Source: Onchocerca volvulus (Eukaryota; Nematoda; Chromadorea; Rhabditida; Onchocercidae). Taken from it: 64,000 bases of DNA. The translations under genes and the position numbers were made by a program. The DNA lies in assembly GCA_000499405.2 (NCBI GenBank), contig HG738140.1, positions 1-64,000 on the forward strand, given 5' to 3'. Below the pieces are notes generated by a model. It saw nothing but the letters and a program-made list of their open reading frames with translations, was not told where the DNA came from and ran no database searches. This document shows, one piece after another, positions 27,902 through 38,133 of this stretch. How positions within the stretch are numbered: position 1 is the first letter of the stretch; each line of letters starts with the position of its first letter.

Positions 27902-29985
27902 TCACTTGTCAAAAAATTTCCGAATCAAACCAATTGATTTCAATAAGCCATTATACGAATAGTCTGAACCGATCTGAAACAATATAAAAAAAAGATGATT
28001 GGGTAAAATAACAGCTTAACAAATATTGAAATCCTTGTTTGCTCAACAGTTTCAAACGCTGCAAGACTTTAATCCATTAAATGATATCATCTGAATAATA
28101 AACAGCATAGAACAATTTGCACTTCTCGCTAGTTAAAATGCCCAACATTTCTAAAAACCTTGAAAACTAATCCGCACACTTGTTTGACTGATTATATTTA
28201 TTGGCTTATTAATTATGAGATTTAACGATGACTTTTTTGTAAAATATTATTTGCTTATTTGAACACAAGGAAACATTGTATGTCCCAGAAGATGTATAAT
28301 GCGAACTGTTTATTTAAAAATATATTGCTCTTTGCGAATGGCGAGACGAAATTAATGACATTAAATCAGTTGTTAAAAATCTATTCGGCATAAATTTTTA
28401 TTTACGATGGCTTTTTGAAGATTTTAACTTTTTTTAATCCTGAGTACTTCAAGGTACTAGTACTGCGGGGAAGGTCATAATTAGTCAAACTTGTGCAAAT
28501 CTAAATAAAATGTTTAGAAGATTGAAATAGTAATAAAAATGAATGATGTAAATAGCCAAAATTTTCAATTTAGTAATAAAATTCGCAGAAATCTTTAGCC
28601 AAATATCATCGAAATCGAGCATTTTGATCATAAAGTCTTTGCAGTAGCCTTTTCTGACATCGTCAAATTGTTTTGCGTCTTCCGCAGAAGATCTTTGATG
28701 CAACAAATCCACAAACACCTCCCATTTCCTAATTGAAAATGAAACACGAAAACCACATAATGTCAATGTAAATATTAGATTTCGAATTGTACTGTCAAGA
28801 TTAAGAGAATTACACAGTACAAGAACAAAAAATTCTTGTAATTTTAAACGCTATTATTAACAGCGTTTCCAATCATATAACAGAACTATGTCTTTAGTAA
28901 TGACCTTAAAAATTAGTTGATATCTATGTTTTGTCTTTGATCTATGATAAAATCGAAATGGACAAGTAGCTCTCGAATAGCGTTGATTCTAGATTGTACT
29001 AAATATATGAAAGCATATTATTAAAACAATTTAATCATTCGAAAAAAATTACTGGAAAAATCAATCTTAGATTACCAAAATGAAACACTTTTACTCAAAT
29101 ATCTTTCAATTCCTCATAGAAAAAATCTGGAAAAGTAAAATCATTTCTTGTATAGGATCAAATTCAGCAATTCCCGAATCCATAATAAAAGATATCATTC
29201 ATTCATAATTTGCTTTGGGAGTCCCATCATACCCGGGTATTTGTTAGTATTAATTTTTGATTTCAATTTGAATATTTTAACGTCAATTGAATCGTAATGC
29301 ATCTATAAAGAAAACATAGATTAGTTTCTTACATAAATATTTTAAATTAAAGTGAACTAACAAATCAATTGTAACGATTTCACAGAAAATTGAATATATC
29401 ATTTAAGTTTGTATTCAGGAACAACTAAAATGCAACAATGGAACAGAGAAGTTGTGAGCAAGATAAATGGAATATCACAAATGCAAATTATTTCTTGACA
29501 ACTTAGTTGAACGAATGAAATTGCGGAAGAATAATTAATACATATCTCTAAGATTGAAAAATTAATTTTTACTTGAATTCTTTCATCATTGTATTTATAT
29601 ATATGTATATAAGTTTTACTGATATACTTCATTAATAAATTTCATTTTAAAACAAAAGTACACACAGAGAATACCATTGTCTAGATTGTATAAGAATCAT
29701 GTAAAATCAGAAGTATTTGCACTGAAGCAGCAAATTCATTTTTTAATAAATTTGTCAGTGAAGTAAAATATGGAAGAAGTTACCACAGTATCGTAAATCA
29801 CATTTGAAAAGATCAAGAGATGAATATGAGTAAAGAGAAACTTCCAAAGATATTTTATATTACATCATTTTTGTTCTAAAACATGCTTGTTTTATGAATA
29901 ATTACCGGAGTGATTTTGTTTTCCAGTAGCTTTGATAAAGCATCACTGAGCACCATTTCGATGAGTTTTTCATAATGTGGATATG
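27902..29985 (-). CDS. unidentified multi-exon gene, scattered exons
   Basis: Three exon-like segments bounded by splice signals: 29918-29985 (acceptor TTTTAG, AYPHYEKLIEMVLSDALSKL, donor GTAATT); about 28600-28729 (acceptor CAATTAG, KWEVFVDLLHQRSSAEDAKQ, then a Lys/Asp-rich helix with GYCKDFMIKML); and 27902-27973 (acceptor TTTCAG, YNGLLKSIGLIRKFFDK, stop). A further segment near 28950-29020 reads INAIRELLVHFDFII. All are helical in character, and a second, more divergent globin is one possibility, but the joins do not close in frame and the order is unproven. Confidence 0.35.
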
Positions 29986-30271
29986 CACTAAAAGCAAAGT
30001 GAAATCATGCAAATGTAAAACTATCTGAATCCCACCAAATTCAACAATCAAGAATTGAAACTCTCTATGAACTTCAACGATTAGATTTTCTCTTCCTCGT
30101 GTTTTCTTTTCCCAGCTCAGTTTTTTACCTTAATATAATGAAAACATAAAAGCAAAAGTTTTCAAAAGATAAACACTGAAAAAGGAAAATTTGTAAAAAT
30201 TTTTCGAAGAAAATTTGTGAAAATTTTGAAAATTTTTTTAAAAAAATTTTTTTTTAATAAAAACTGCAAAT

Positions 30272-30607
30272 ACTGAAAAATGGTGGGATGGCTATGAACA
30301 ACAGGATGTTGTAATCCTATACGATTTTTATGGTTGGCTTTCCCCACCAGAACTATTTAATTTAGCTGACGCCAAAAAACACTTGGTTCAAATGAACGGT
30401 GGTTTTACGAAATTTAATAGTAAAGCCGTAGTTATAACGAGTAACAAACTACCAGAGTATTGGTGGAAATCGGAGATTGTGTCTAAATATGACATGAACG
30501 CGTTCAATAGACGCTTAACAATCACCTGGGTATGGAACAAAGATAACCAGTATATGCGAGTTAACTACAAATTTAACATGGATTTAGTTAATTGTAATGC
30601 TTTGTAA
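30272..30607 (+). pseudogene. endogenous circovirus-like Rep (replication protein) C-terminal fragment
   Basis: An open frame of 111 codons matches the superfamily-3 helicase half of the replication-initiator protein of circovirus-like (CRESS-DNA) viruses. It begins in the WWDGY segment before the Walker B motif. Walker B is recognisable (VVIL, then DFYGWL), but the first of the two usual acidic residues is replaced by Tyr. Motif C (VVITSNK, then PEYWW) and the arginine-finger region (FNRRLTI) follow, then the natural-looking C-terminus and stop. The whole N-terminal HUH endonuclease domain and the Walker A P-loop are absent; upstream is A/T low-complexity DNA. So it is a truncated, integrated viral relic with no replication capacity. 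The retained part has no internal stop or frameshift. Confidence 0.88.
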
Positions 30608-30848
30608 CTTAAATGTAACATGTGCGCAAAAGTTTTAAATAAAAAATTACATTTGTTTAAAAAATGTTATACAGCAAAAAAAAAAAAAAAAAAACACAAA
30701 AACATTGAAGACATGTCATAACTTACATTCTCGCTTAAAACCAGACAAAAAAAAAAAAAAAAACATTGAAGACATGTCATAACTTACATTCTCGCTTAAA
30801 ACCAGACAAAAAAAAAAAAAAAAAAAAGGCAATTGCCCCGAAGGCATG
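30608..30848 (+). repeat. A-rich tail and duplicated 61-bp units after the Rep relic
   Basis: After the Rep stop comes a short stretch with an AATAAA-type signal near 30640, then A19 at 30676-30694. Two nearly identical units of about 61 bp follow (starting ACATTGAAGACATGTCATAA at 30702 and 30763), each ending in a further A-run (A17 and A20). The final run abuts GGCAATTGCC, just before repeat family B. Confidence 0.9.
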
Positions 30849-31645
30849 AGAATTCATTATGGGAATGGTGAATAGATTGAAAGAAGAATAAAGCCGTGCA
30901 CTTGTAACAATTGATTAAAATTACTATAACTTACAAAGGCAGTCATTTGTTGGGCGATGACATCATTCCAGAGCATATCAAGGCAAAATAATGTCACATA
31001 TAACAGCGTCATTTTTTTTTTTTTTTTTTTTTATACTGATCATTGTTGGTCAATATTGGTCATGAAAATAATCTTTTTATCGTCATAAATGACATCATTA
31101 AGAGACAATTACATTTTTTGTTATTCTGAATTGTTATCTTAATATGCAATCAATAATTCAAATATTGTAGTCTAGTTTATGCGCCAATAAAGGCGCTCAC
31201 TCATGTGCTAACAATGGCGCCTCATTGTAGATAAAAATCTATCATGATCTTCTCCATATAAATGAGCATAATCCTCAATATAGCCTCATTATTATGAATT
31301 TGTTATTTCAAGGTGGGATGTTTGGTAGGTTGGGATGTTTAGTCCTTTTTTTTTTTTTTGGGATTATTGGGGTTTTGATATAGCTGGCACTGTAATGGTC
31401 GTTGTTGTTGTCGTTGTCGTGTTAACAACGTTTCGTGATAAAAGTTTAAATACCCTAATTTAAGGTGCAACAAATCAAATAAAGCAGCACAAAAAACGTT
31501 AGTTTTTTTTTTAACGTTTGTTTTTTTGTTTTAAACATTAGTTTGTTTTTCAAAAAAAAATGATTTCTAATTGATTGATAGTCATGATCTCTTTAATTAT
31601 TAATGATATTTATTAAATGAATCTTGCCATATCCGGTATTCATGA
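30849..31645 (+). repeat. dispersed repeat family B (SL-like box), copy 2
   Basis: Best-preserved copy, about 800 bp, with the same block order as 14546-15245. It has an SL1-like box at 31443-31464 (17 of 22 positions) preceded by CGTTTCGTGATAAA and followed directly by GTGCAAC, so a GT donor dinucleotide follows the box. It also has an extra segment around 31100-31190 that copy 1 lacks. Confidence 0.85.
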
Positions 31646-32040
31646 TTTTTAGTTAACTTTTTATTCACTGATATTATAATCCATATATGTTTGGTATTTT
31701 GGTTTTTTGTCATTTTTATCATTCTACTTCATTGATAGTTTCGATCAATCATTATTTTTACCAATAAAAATACAGGTTATGACGAACAGCTAATGCTCGA
31801 AAACAAAATCCTTAACTTTGTAACATATAGGTATAAGTTTTAGAAAAAAACGAAAATCAAATAATAGAAATGGAAGATATTTTTTCGCCATTTTTATTTT
31901 TTCCTTTGAAAACTTTGTGCTTATCGAATAGATAATTATAAATTACGATGGACTAATTATTTGTATATACGTATGAATATTCATTGCAATTTTTTTCAAT
32001 TACTTTTTTGCGAATTTGCCTATTAATTAATTTTTTAAAA
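31646..32040. other. intergenic, no gene seen
   Basis: AT-rich spacer between two family B copies. Confidence 0.4.
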
Positions 32041-32275
32041 GTGGTAGATAGATTGAAAGAAGAATAAAGCCGTGCAATTGTAACAATCGACTGAAATTAC
32101 TGTAGCTTGGAAAGGAATTCATTTGTTGGGCAATGATATCATTCCAGAGTATATCAAGGCAAAATGATGTCACATATAATAACGTGATTTTTTTTTTTCT
32201 GACCATTGTTGGTCAATATTGGTCATGAAATTAATCTTTTATCGTCATAAATGACATCATTAAGAGATAATTACA
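32041..32275 (+). repeat. dispersed repeat family B, copy 3 (truncated)
   Basis: Matches the first 230 bp or so of copy 2 (AATAAAGCCGTGCAATTGTA through ATCGTCATAAATGACATCAT) and then stops, before the SL-like box. Confidence 0.85.
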
Positions 32276-32364
32276 CGAAAAAAAAAATTGTTTTGCAATA
32301 AAAAAAGGGAATAACTCCGTTTAAAACCAAAAAGTCGATTATAGGTAATTCATTACTCTGTAAA

Positions 32365-32466
32365 AATGTAGCCTTATAAGCCTGTTGTTGATCGGAGATG
32401 TTTTGAGAATGATGAAATGTAGCCTTATAAGCCTGTTGTTGATCGGAGATGTTTTGAGAGTGATGC
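32365..32466 (-). repeat. 51-bp tandem duplication, 17 codons per unit
   Basis: Two copies of a 51-bp unit. On the minus strand both read in one open frame as a 17-residue repeat (HHSQNISDQQQAYKATF) within a 65-codon ORF (32271-32468). A multiple of three fits coding DNA, but no gene could be built around it. Confidence 0.7.
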
Positions 32467-32755
32467 AATCGGCCAATTTTTTGATATTAAGCTGTGCGTG
32501 TTGCCGAAAAATCGCAATCTTTTATTACCAACTTTTTATCAGAATTTAACATGCTACGTACAGTTTTAAACTGCAATTCGAGAATAATTTCCAACTAGTT
32601 GCAATACGAAGAGTTCTGTCTCGTATATTTTGATTTTCATATCTAAAAATAATTCTGTATTTTTTAAAGTATAAACATTTAAAACATGCTTAATTTTGAA
32701 GATTATATTCTAAATTTGATTGGATAAGTTGTATGGAAAGAAGTATAATATAATA

Positions 32756-33010
32756 ATGACACAGTTGTTACAAGTGAAAAATTCGCTTTCTGAAGTAAAT
32801 TTGCACTATAAAATGATTGAATTTGACACAATACTTCATGATTTATTGCTTACTTCTGAAGATTCGGTTGCTTTTAATTTTTGCTATAATCTTCGAGTTG
32901 AGATTGTTTTAGGAGAAATACTCTTGCGTAAATTTCCGTTCTTAAAAGTTCGAGATTCATTTTTTGAAGAACAATCAACAATGTTCAATTTGCTTGGATA
33001 TAAAGTTTAA
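32756..33010 (+). CDS. hypothetical small protein
   Basis: An 84-codon open frame from ATG at 32756 (MTQLLQVKNSLSEV) to TAA. The composition is globular and helical, with two cysteines and no signal peptide or transmembrane segment. No family recognised. It sits just upstream of the RING-like gene, could be a single-exon gene or an exon, and has no obvious trans-splice acceptor. Confidence 0.35.
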   Translation: MTQLLQVKNSLSEVNLHYKMIEFDTILHDLLLTSEDSVAFNFCYNLRVEIVLGEILLRKFPFLKVRDSFFEEQSTMFNLLGYKV

Positions 33011-33127
33011 ATTAATTAATTTCAAAAATTAGAAATTTTTCGAATTTTCGACGTTTGCTTATATTTTTAGTTATTTTCAAAGAAGAAAATTGATCAAAAT
33101 TTTCGAAAATATACATCGGTAGCAACG

Positions 33128-35930
33128 ATGACATTACATTCCGCATCAGAGTCATTTGGTTTTTGCTGGAAGTGAGAGCAATTCAGAAATAAACAACTGA
33201 TTTGTTCAAAATTGATAAATTTATTCGAAAATTGATAAACTTGAAATTCCGCTAAATTCAATAGCTTTTTTCTCTGAAACTTGAAATAATTCCAAAAGAT
33301 ACTATGGAGAAAGGAGGATTTTGAAATATCAGGAAAGATATGCTACAAAAGAAAGCTATTAAATTGCTAAAAGCATATTTTCAAAAAATATGATCAGATG
33401 GTCGTAATCTAGAAATAGATCTGATCATCTATTTCTAGGCTGCAATCATCTGATCACTTATAATCACGTAATCATACTACCAATTGATCATATTTTTGGT
33501 TCCAAAAAATAATTTGAAATCGTTGTACAGATCATCGACGAAAGATATTTCATCATCGGAACGTTTAGATGAGGGAGCACGCCCAGTTTTCTCTGGACAA
33601 CTTGGTAAGAATTCAAGTGCCCGAACGGAGTTCAACTAATTCAAGTTTGAAAAAATTTCTCTCATTTTTCAGTGCTGACAATTGATGGCATTCAGCATTT
33701 TGTTCCGGAATACATACGCGAGAAATTTCATGGACGAATTGAACCGAATCAGTGCACAATTAAAGCTATTTGTAAAGCTGAAGAGAAAGAGTTGGTTTTT
33801 CGAGGAATTCGAACTTTATAAACTCAAGAAATCTTCATTTCAGATTTTCAGCTCAATTCAGTTTTTGTTTAATCATCAATTATGGACTTCAAACAATCTA
33901 GAAAACATGATTATATAATCATATCAAATATTCAGGCCATTTTATACATTCATATTGAGTTGGTACGACAATCAGACACGCAGAAATACCGATAATAGTA
34001 TGCTAACTTCCAAATTCAAAAAGTCATCCATAAGTGGTATGCATAAAATTTAAACTGAATATTATAAAGTATTGCACTTCTTGCTAGCATGCTTTATCAC
34101 TTGTCAATCAGACCTGCTTCAAAAGTGCTGGTAAATATCTACCACATATAATAATGAGTAAAGAAGTTCGATTAGCTCGAACGTTGAGTAGACTTTGTCA
34201 GCTCAAAAAGAGAATAATGAAAGCATTCGTTGTTGAGAAAAGATTGATCGTACACCACCACTGATTCATTCAGTATGCCAGCTGGATTAATTCTCTTTTT
34301 ATTCTTTATGTCTTATACATACTTTGGGAAATAAATCATCATAAAATAATTATCCTCTCTTTTAAAGTGTCCATTGGTCAGTGAACTGATCTCAGCTGCA
34401 ATGCGTTGTTATATTTTGAACTTTAATTACCAGCATCGTCTATTTCATTTATGATGCAAAGTTTTCGTCCTTACTGCTACAGTATCGAGAACATAACCCA
34501 CCGTTCTTTGCTTACAGAAACATCGAGAAGTGAGTTAAGACAAGAACGACCGATACAAAACCTGGAGGCAAGTATTGAAATAGGCACGTGTTGCATTTTC
34601 TTAGTCTCTGTTCTCCTACGTTTCGAATAACTTCTGACCTCTGACCTTTCAATTTATCTGTTTCCTCTGTCTCACTTGCCCATTTCTATTTGTCTTCAAG
34701 AAAAGAATGTGCGCAAATAATAATGGAAAAACATCAGACTTATCTCTCGTCATAGTTCCATCAAAAAAGCAAAAAATAATTAAAAAAAAAAGAACCAAAA
34801 AAAACTTTTTTTTTTCTATTCGTATTTTTAATTTTTTGGGTGAGCAAACCCGTTACTGCGATGGACCGTGTGGAAAGAAACGATCCGTGAAGGAACTTCA
34901 GGTTCACGGACGATGTGAGCATGCAATTTGCCAGCTGTGTAATATTAATGCACCGATGATTGAAAATAATGACGGTAGATTCTTCGATAAATTGTTGAGG
35001 CGGATAATTTGCAAAATTCCAACTATCGACATTTTGCAATGCAATTTAGAAGTGCGATCAACTACTTTCTTGATGCATCAGGAAAGATAAATTTTAAAGT
35101 GCTGAAATTTGTTCGCCACTATATATTGTGTATGCATTCAAAACATTAGAAAGAACAGGGTAATGTATTAATTAAACTGTTAATCGCCAGGAAATATCTG
35201 GATTAACTGGAATGCAGAAGCTTTGGCAATACTTCTGAGATAAATCTGTTTAGGTTCCACAGGATGCTGTAATCTGGAATGTTTCGCCACCGATTTAGCA
35301 ACACTTTGTCCGGATCCAATCTTGCGGCATAAATATTTCCAAATGATTATTAAGAAGCATAAAATAAATGAAACAACATCAACATGTCAAGGAAGAAAGG
35401 GTCGCAATATAAAGCAGCCGCAACAAGCTATGGTACTAAGTTGAAAAATTTTTGAAAGTGCAGAAATATTGTCGAACTGTTTTTTGGTTATTGTAAATTA
35501 AATTTTCCTTACCAAATAGCTGGCATCAAAAAGGCCATCTTAAAATTCATTTTCTTACTCGAGATCGTCGTTCATACTAAAGAGTATTCAAGATAGAGTT
35601 TATAGAAAATCAAGATTCAATGAGAACCTGGTACTTAATTGATGATTCAAAAGCATCCTTAATCGTTTGGAGGAATTTATCCTTTAATATTTCTGTTTGG
35701 AGGAGTCGTTGTCTTCATCGCAAACTTTATCAGTAAGCAAATCGAGTAATGATAAGCGTGGACTGAAAAAGCCAATGTGCATTAAAGTATTGGTTCTTGA
35801 GAAAGGCCCAATGGAAACGATCTGTCGACGTCGTACCATCAGTGAAATCGATTCCATAAAATCTCTGCGTAATACGTTACAGTTCGCTGTTGGCGATGGG
35901 TTCCTATTTCGCTTTGTTTCCATACATTAA
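33128..35930 (+). CDS. RING-like zinc-binding protein, nematode type
   Basis: Exons with good splice ends: 33128-33171, 33531-33604, 33673-33794, 33936-33962, 34088-34130, about 34484-34531, up to 34974, 35254-35432 and 35703-35930. The first five join in frame (SSTKDISSSERLDEGARPVF, then VLTIDGIQHFVPEYIREKF). The last three also join in frame; the link between 34130 and 34707 is unresolved. Exon 7 carries a RING-like set of ligands: CDGPC, then GRCEHAICQLC (C-x-H-x2-C-x2-C). Exon 8 completes it with GCCNLEC. Eight Cys/His ligands would bind two zinc ions in RING style, so an E3 ubiquitin ligase role is possible. The C-terminal exon has ETICRRRTISEIDS, a likely phosphorylation-type motif. A Lys- and Phe-rich stretch near 34780-34850 may be an unrecognised intron. 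Confidence 0.55.
33382..33499. mobile_element. nested fold-back element (MITE-like)
   Basis: Terminal inverted repeats of about 15 bp (CAAAAAATATGATCA at 33382-33396; TGATCATATTTTTGG at 33485-33499). Inside is a perfect 10-bp pair (TGATCAGATG at 33391 with CATCTGATCA at 33447) and a perfect 12-bp pair (33409-33420 with 33427-33438). It lies in the first intron of the RING-like gene. No clear target-site duplication. Confidence 0.6.
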
Positions 35931-36829
35931 TTTTGATTACTTCTAGGATTAGCCCCTTTAATTTGCTTCTGATCAGTAAATTCTGATCACCCTCACTTCT
36001 CAGATATCTGCCAGACATTCAGTTGAAGACTAATTGCCTCATGGTTAACAAGCATGGCTGCATGCTAGAGTTAATTATGAACTTAAAGAGCACACACTTG
36101 TTACTTTTTTTCTTCTATTCCACCAATTACTCAAGATCTCGAGAAAGCATTTCAGATCAAATCTTCGTAAATCGAGCATTTTCTTCAATTACGATGGAAA
36201 TGCTGGAAATTCAAAGCTACAGAAAATTGATTTAAAGCACTATGGTGACAAGAAAATCAGCTATTTCCCATCAAGTAATGGCACACTCAATTTTGTGATT
36301 GATTACACCAATTTCATTGAAGGAAACTCTATTTCACCTTACATCTGATGCTTTTATATATCCCAACAGTTATATCATTCTGTGCATAAACAAAACGATC
36401 TCTACAGTAAAAGAAGTTTCCAGTTCATTCACTCTCAATTTTCAATAAATGGCTCAATTTCCTCCATGCAAAAAGATCATGAATAATATCAAGTCAATTG
36501 AAGTTCACGATTGATTTCAAAAGAACATAGTAAACTTCGAATTTGCCAATTTTTGTTATATTGTCTCCTTCAAAACACAATATATCTTGGGAACTAATTG
36601 TTAGCATTAAAATAACGGGTGATCTCTGATGCTGTTGCGAAAAGACGGTATTAACCCTATTTCAATTCAACTATAATGCCAAAGAATTTCACTAGCTAAA
36701 TTAATTTTACAGTCAAAGCTTATAATAATACTAACTGACAACATTTACAAGACATTCCTGTGACTTTTTCCCTTCATCCTCTTTCCTTCATATGGACATA
36801 TACGATATTTAGAACCCATAAAATATTTA

Positions 36830-36874
<45 letters not shown>

Positions 36875-38133
36875 GAAAGCGAAAAGCCAACCAAAAAACA
36901 ACCATGAATCGACGAAAGAAATAATCCTCAAAAATTCTGATATAAATTTTGAAAAATGGTTAAAAATAAGATTAACCACTGAATCCCCGAAAATGAGCAA
37001 AACAATACAAAAAAAGAAAAACAGGACTTGGAATAAATAAAGTATTACAACGCAGACGATTATCGTAAGGCACTTTTCCACATTATCTCAAGGGAATATA
37101 AAGAATGTCATATGAAGATATGCACCAACTTTCAAAGGACTATTTTTTTTGAAATTTAAAAGAAATGGAACTTTGAAATCAACAGAACTGCCTGATTTTA
37201 CTTTCCACAAGATGAAAGAAAAATCAATCTTACCATATGCGGAGACAGTGTTCAAATAACTATAAAACAACTGCAAGTTGATGAAATGTATTGTCAGAAT
37301 GAAAACATTGCAACAAATTCAATCTGCGAAACTTTAAAAACTTTAAAGTTTCTAAATGTATTCAAAGTTAGAATCAATAAAATTTTTTGCAATACGTGAA
37401 AAAATTGAAATCGATCTAAAAGCATCGCAATTTCCTTCTTTGCAAGCATGTACAAAATATGCCTCACCATTCAAAATGATATAAACCTAGCTAATATTTC
37501 TGAAGGCGAGGGTTGATACACGGCTCGAATAAATTAGTCATCCTGTCATATAACCATAAGCTGAATGCGACTTTAGAACCAGTCAAGTTTACTAAAAGAT
37601 AAAAAGCAGTAGGAAATTTGGAAATCACTTGTGACATTAATGATAAACTGAGCATATCTGCACAATAAAGGTTGAGAAAGCGTAAAGGCACAACAAGAGA
37701 AGGAGTGTGATTATCAAATTTTTTTTTTTTTTTTTTTTTTTCTTGAAAAAATTTAGGACCAATAGAAAAGGAAAGAGAAAAAAAAAAGAAAGGAAATACT
37801 TTAGTTAAAAACAACGAGTCGGTGAATCCGAAAAAGAAGGATGCATCGTTTTTTAAATAAAATGTCAAACAGATTTCGAATTATATGAAAACTAATTAAG
37901 GCTTTGGAAAGTATGATAGAGTGATGAAGAAAAAAATATATAATATAGTAATCACGAAAAAGACAAGATTAGAATCGTGTAAAATAAATAAGAATGGGAA
38001 ATGATACAATACACATATAATATTGTTGTTGTTTCATTGCTATTGTTACCGTTATCGTGTATTTTTAATAGATGGTAGTACATAATATTGTTACTGTTGC
38101 GATTCATTCGTTTTTTTTTTTTCCATTTAGGCC
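35931..38133. other. intergenic, simple repeats
   Basis: Contains a (TAA)n array at 36834-36872 and a T-run at 37719-37741. The part near 38.1 kb is presumably vigilin 3' UTR. No other gene is supported. Confidence 0.45.
36834..36872. repeat. (TAA)n microsatellite
   Basis: About 13 uninterrupted trinucleotide units. Confidence 0.95.

Noticed and set aside
36827..37081. Tyr-repeat ORF on the minus strand
   Set aside because: Reads through the TAA microsatellite; no domain or splice support.
37491..37868. 125-codon minus-strand ORF downstream of vigilin
   Set aside because: Passes through a long A/T homopolymer and has no recognisable domain; probably 3' flank.
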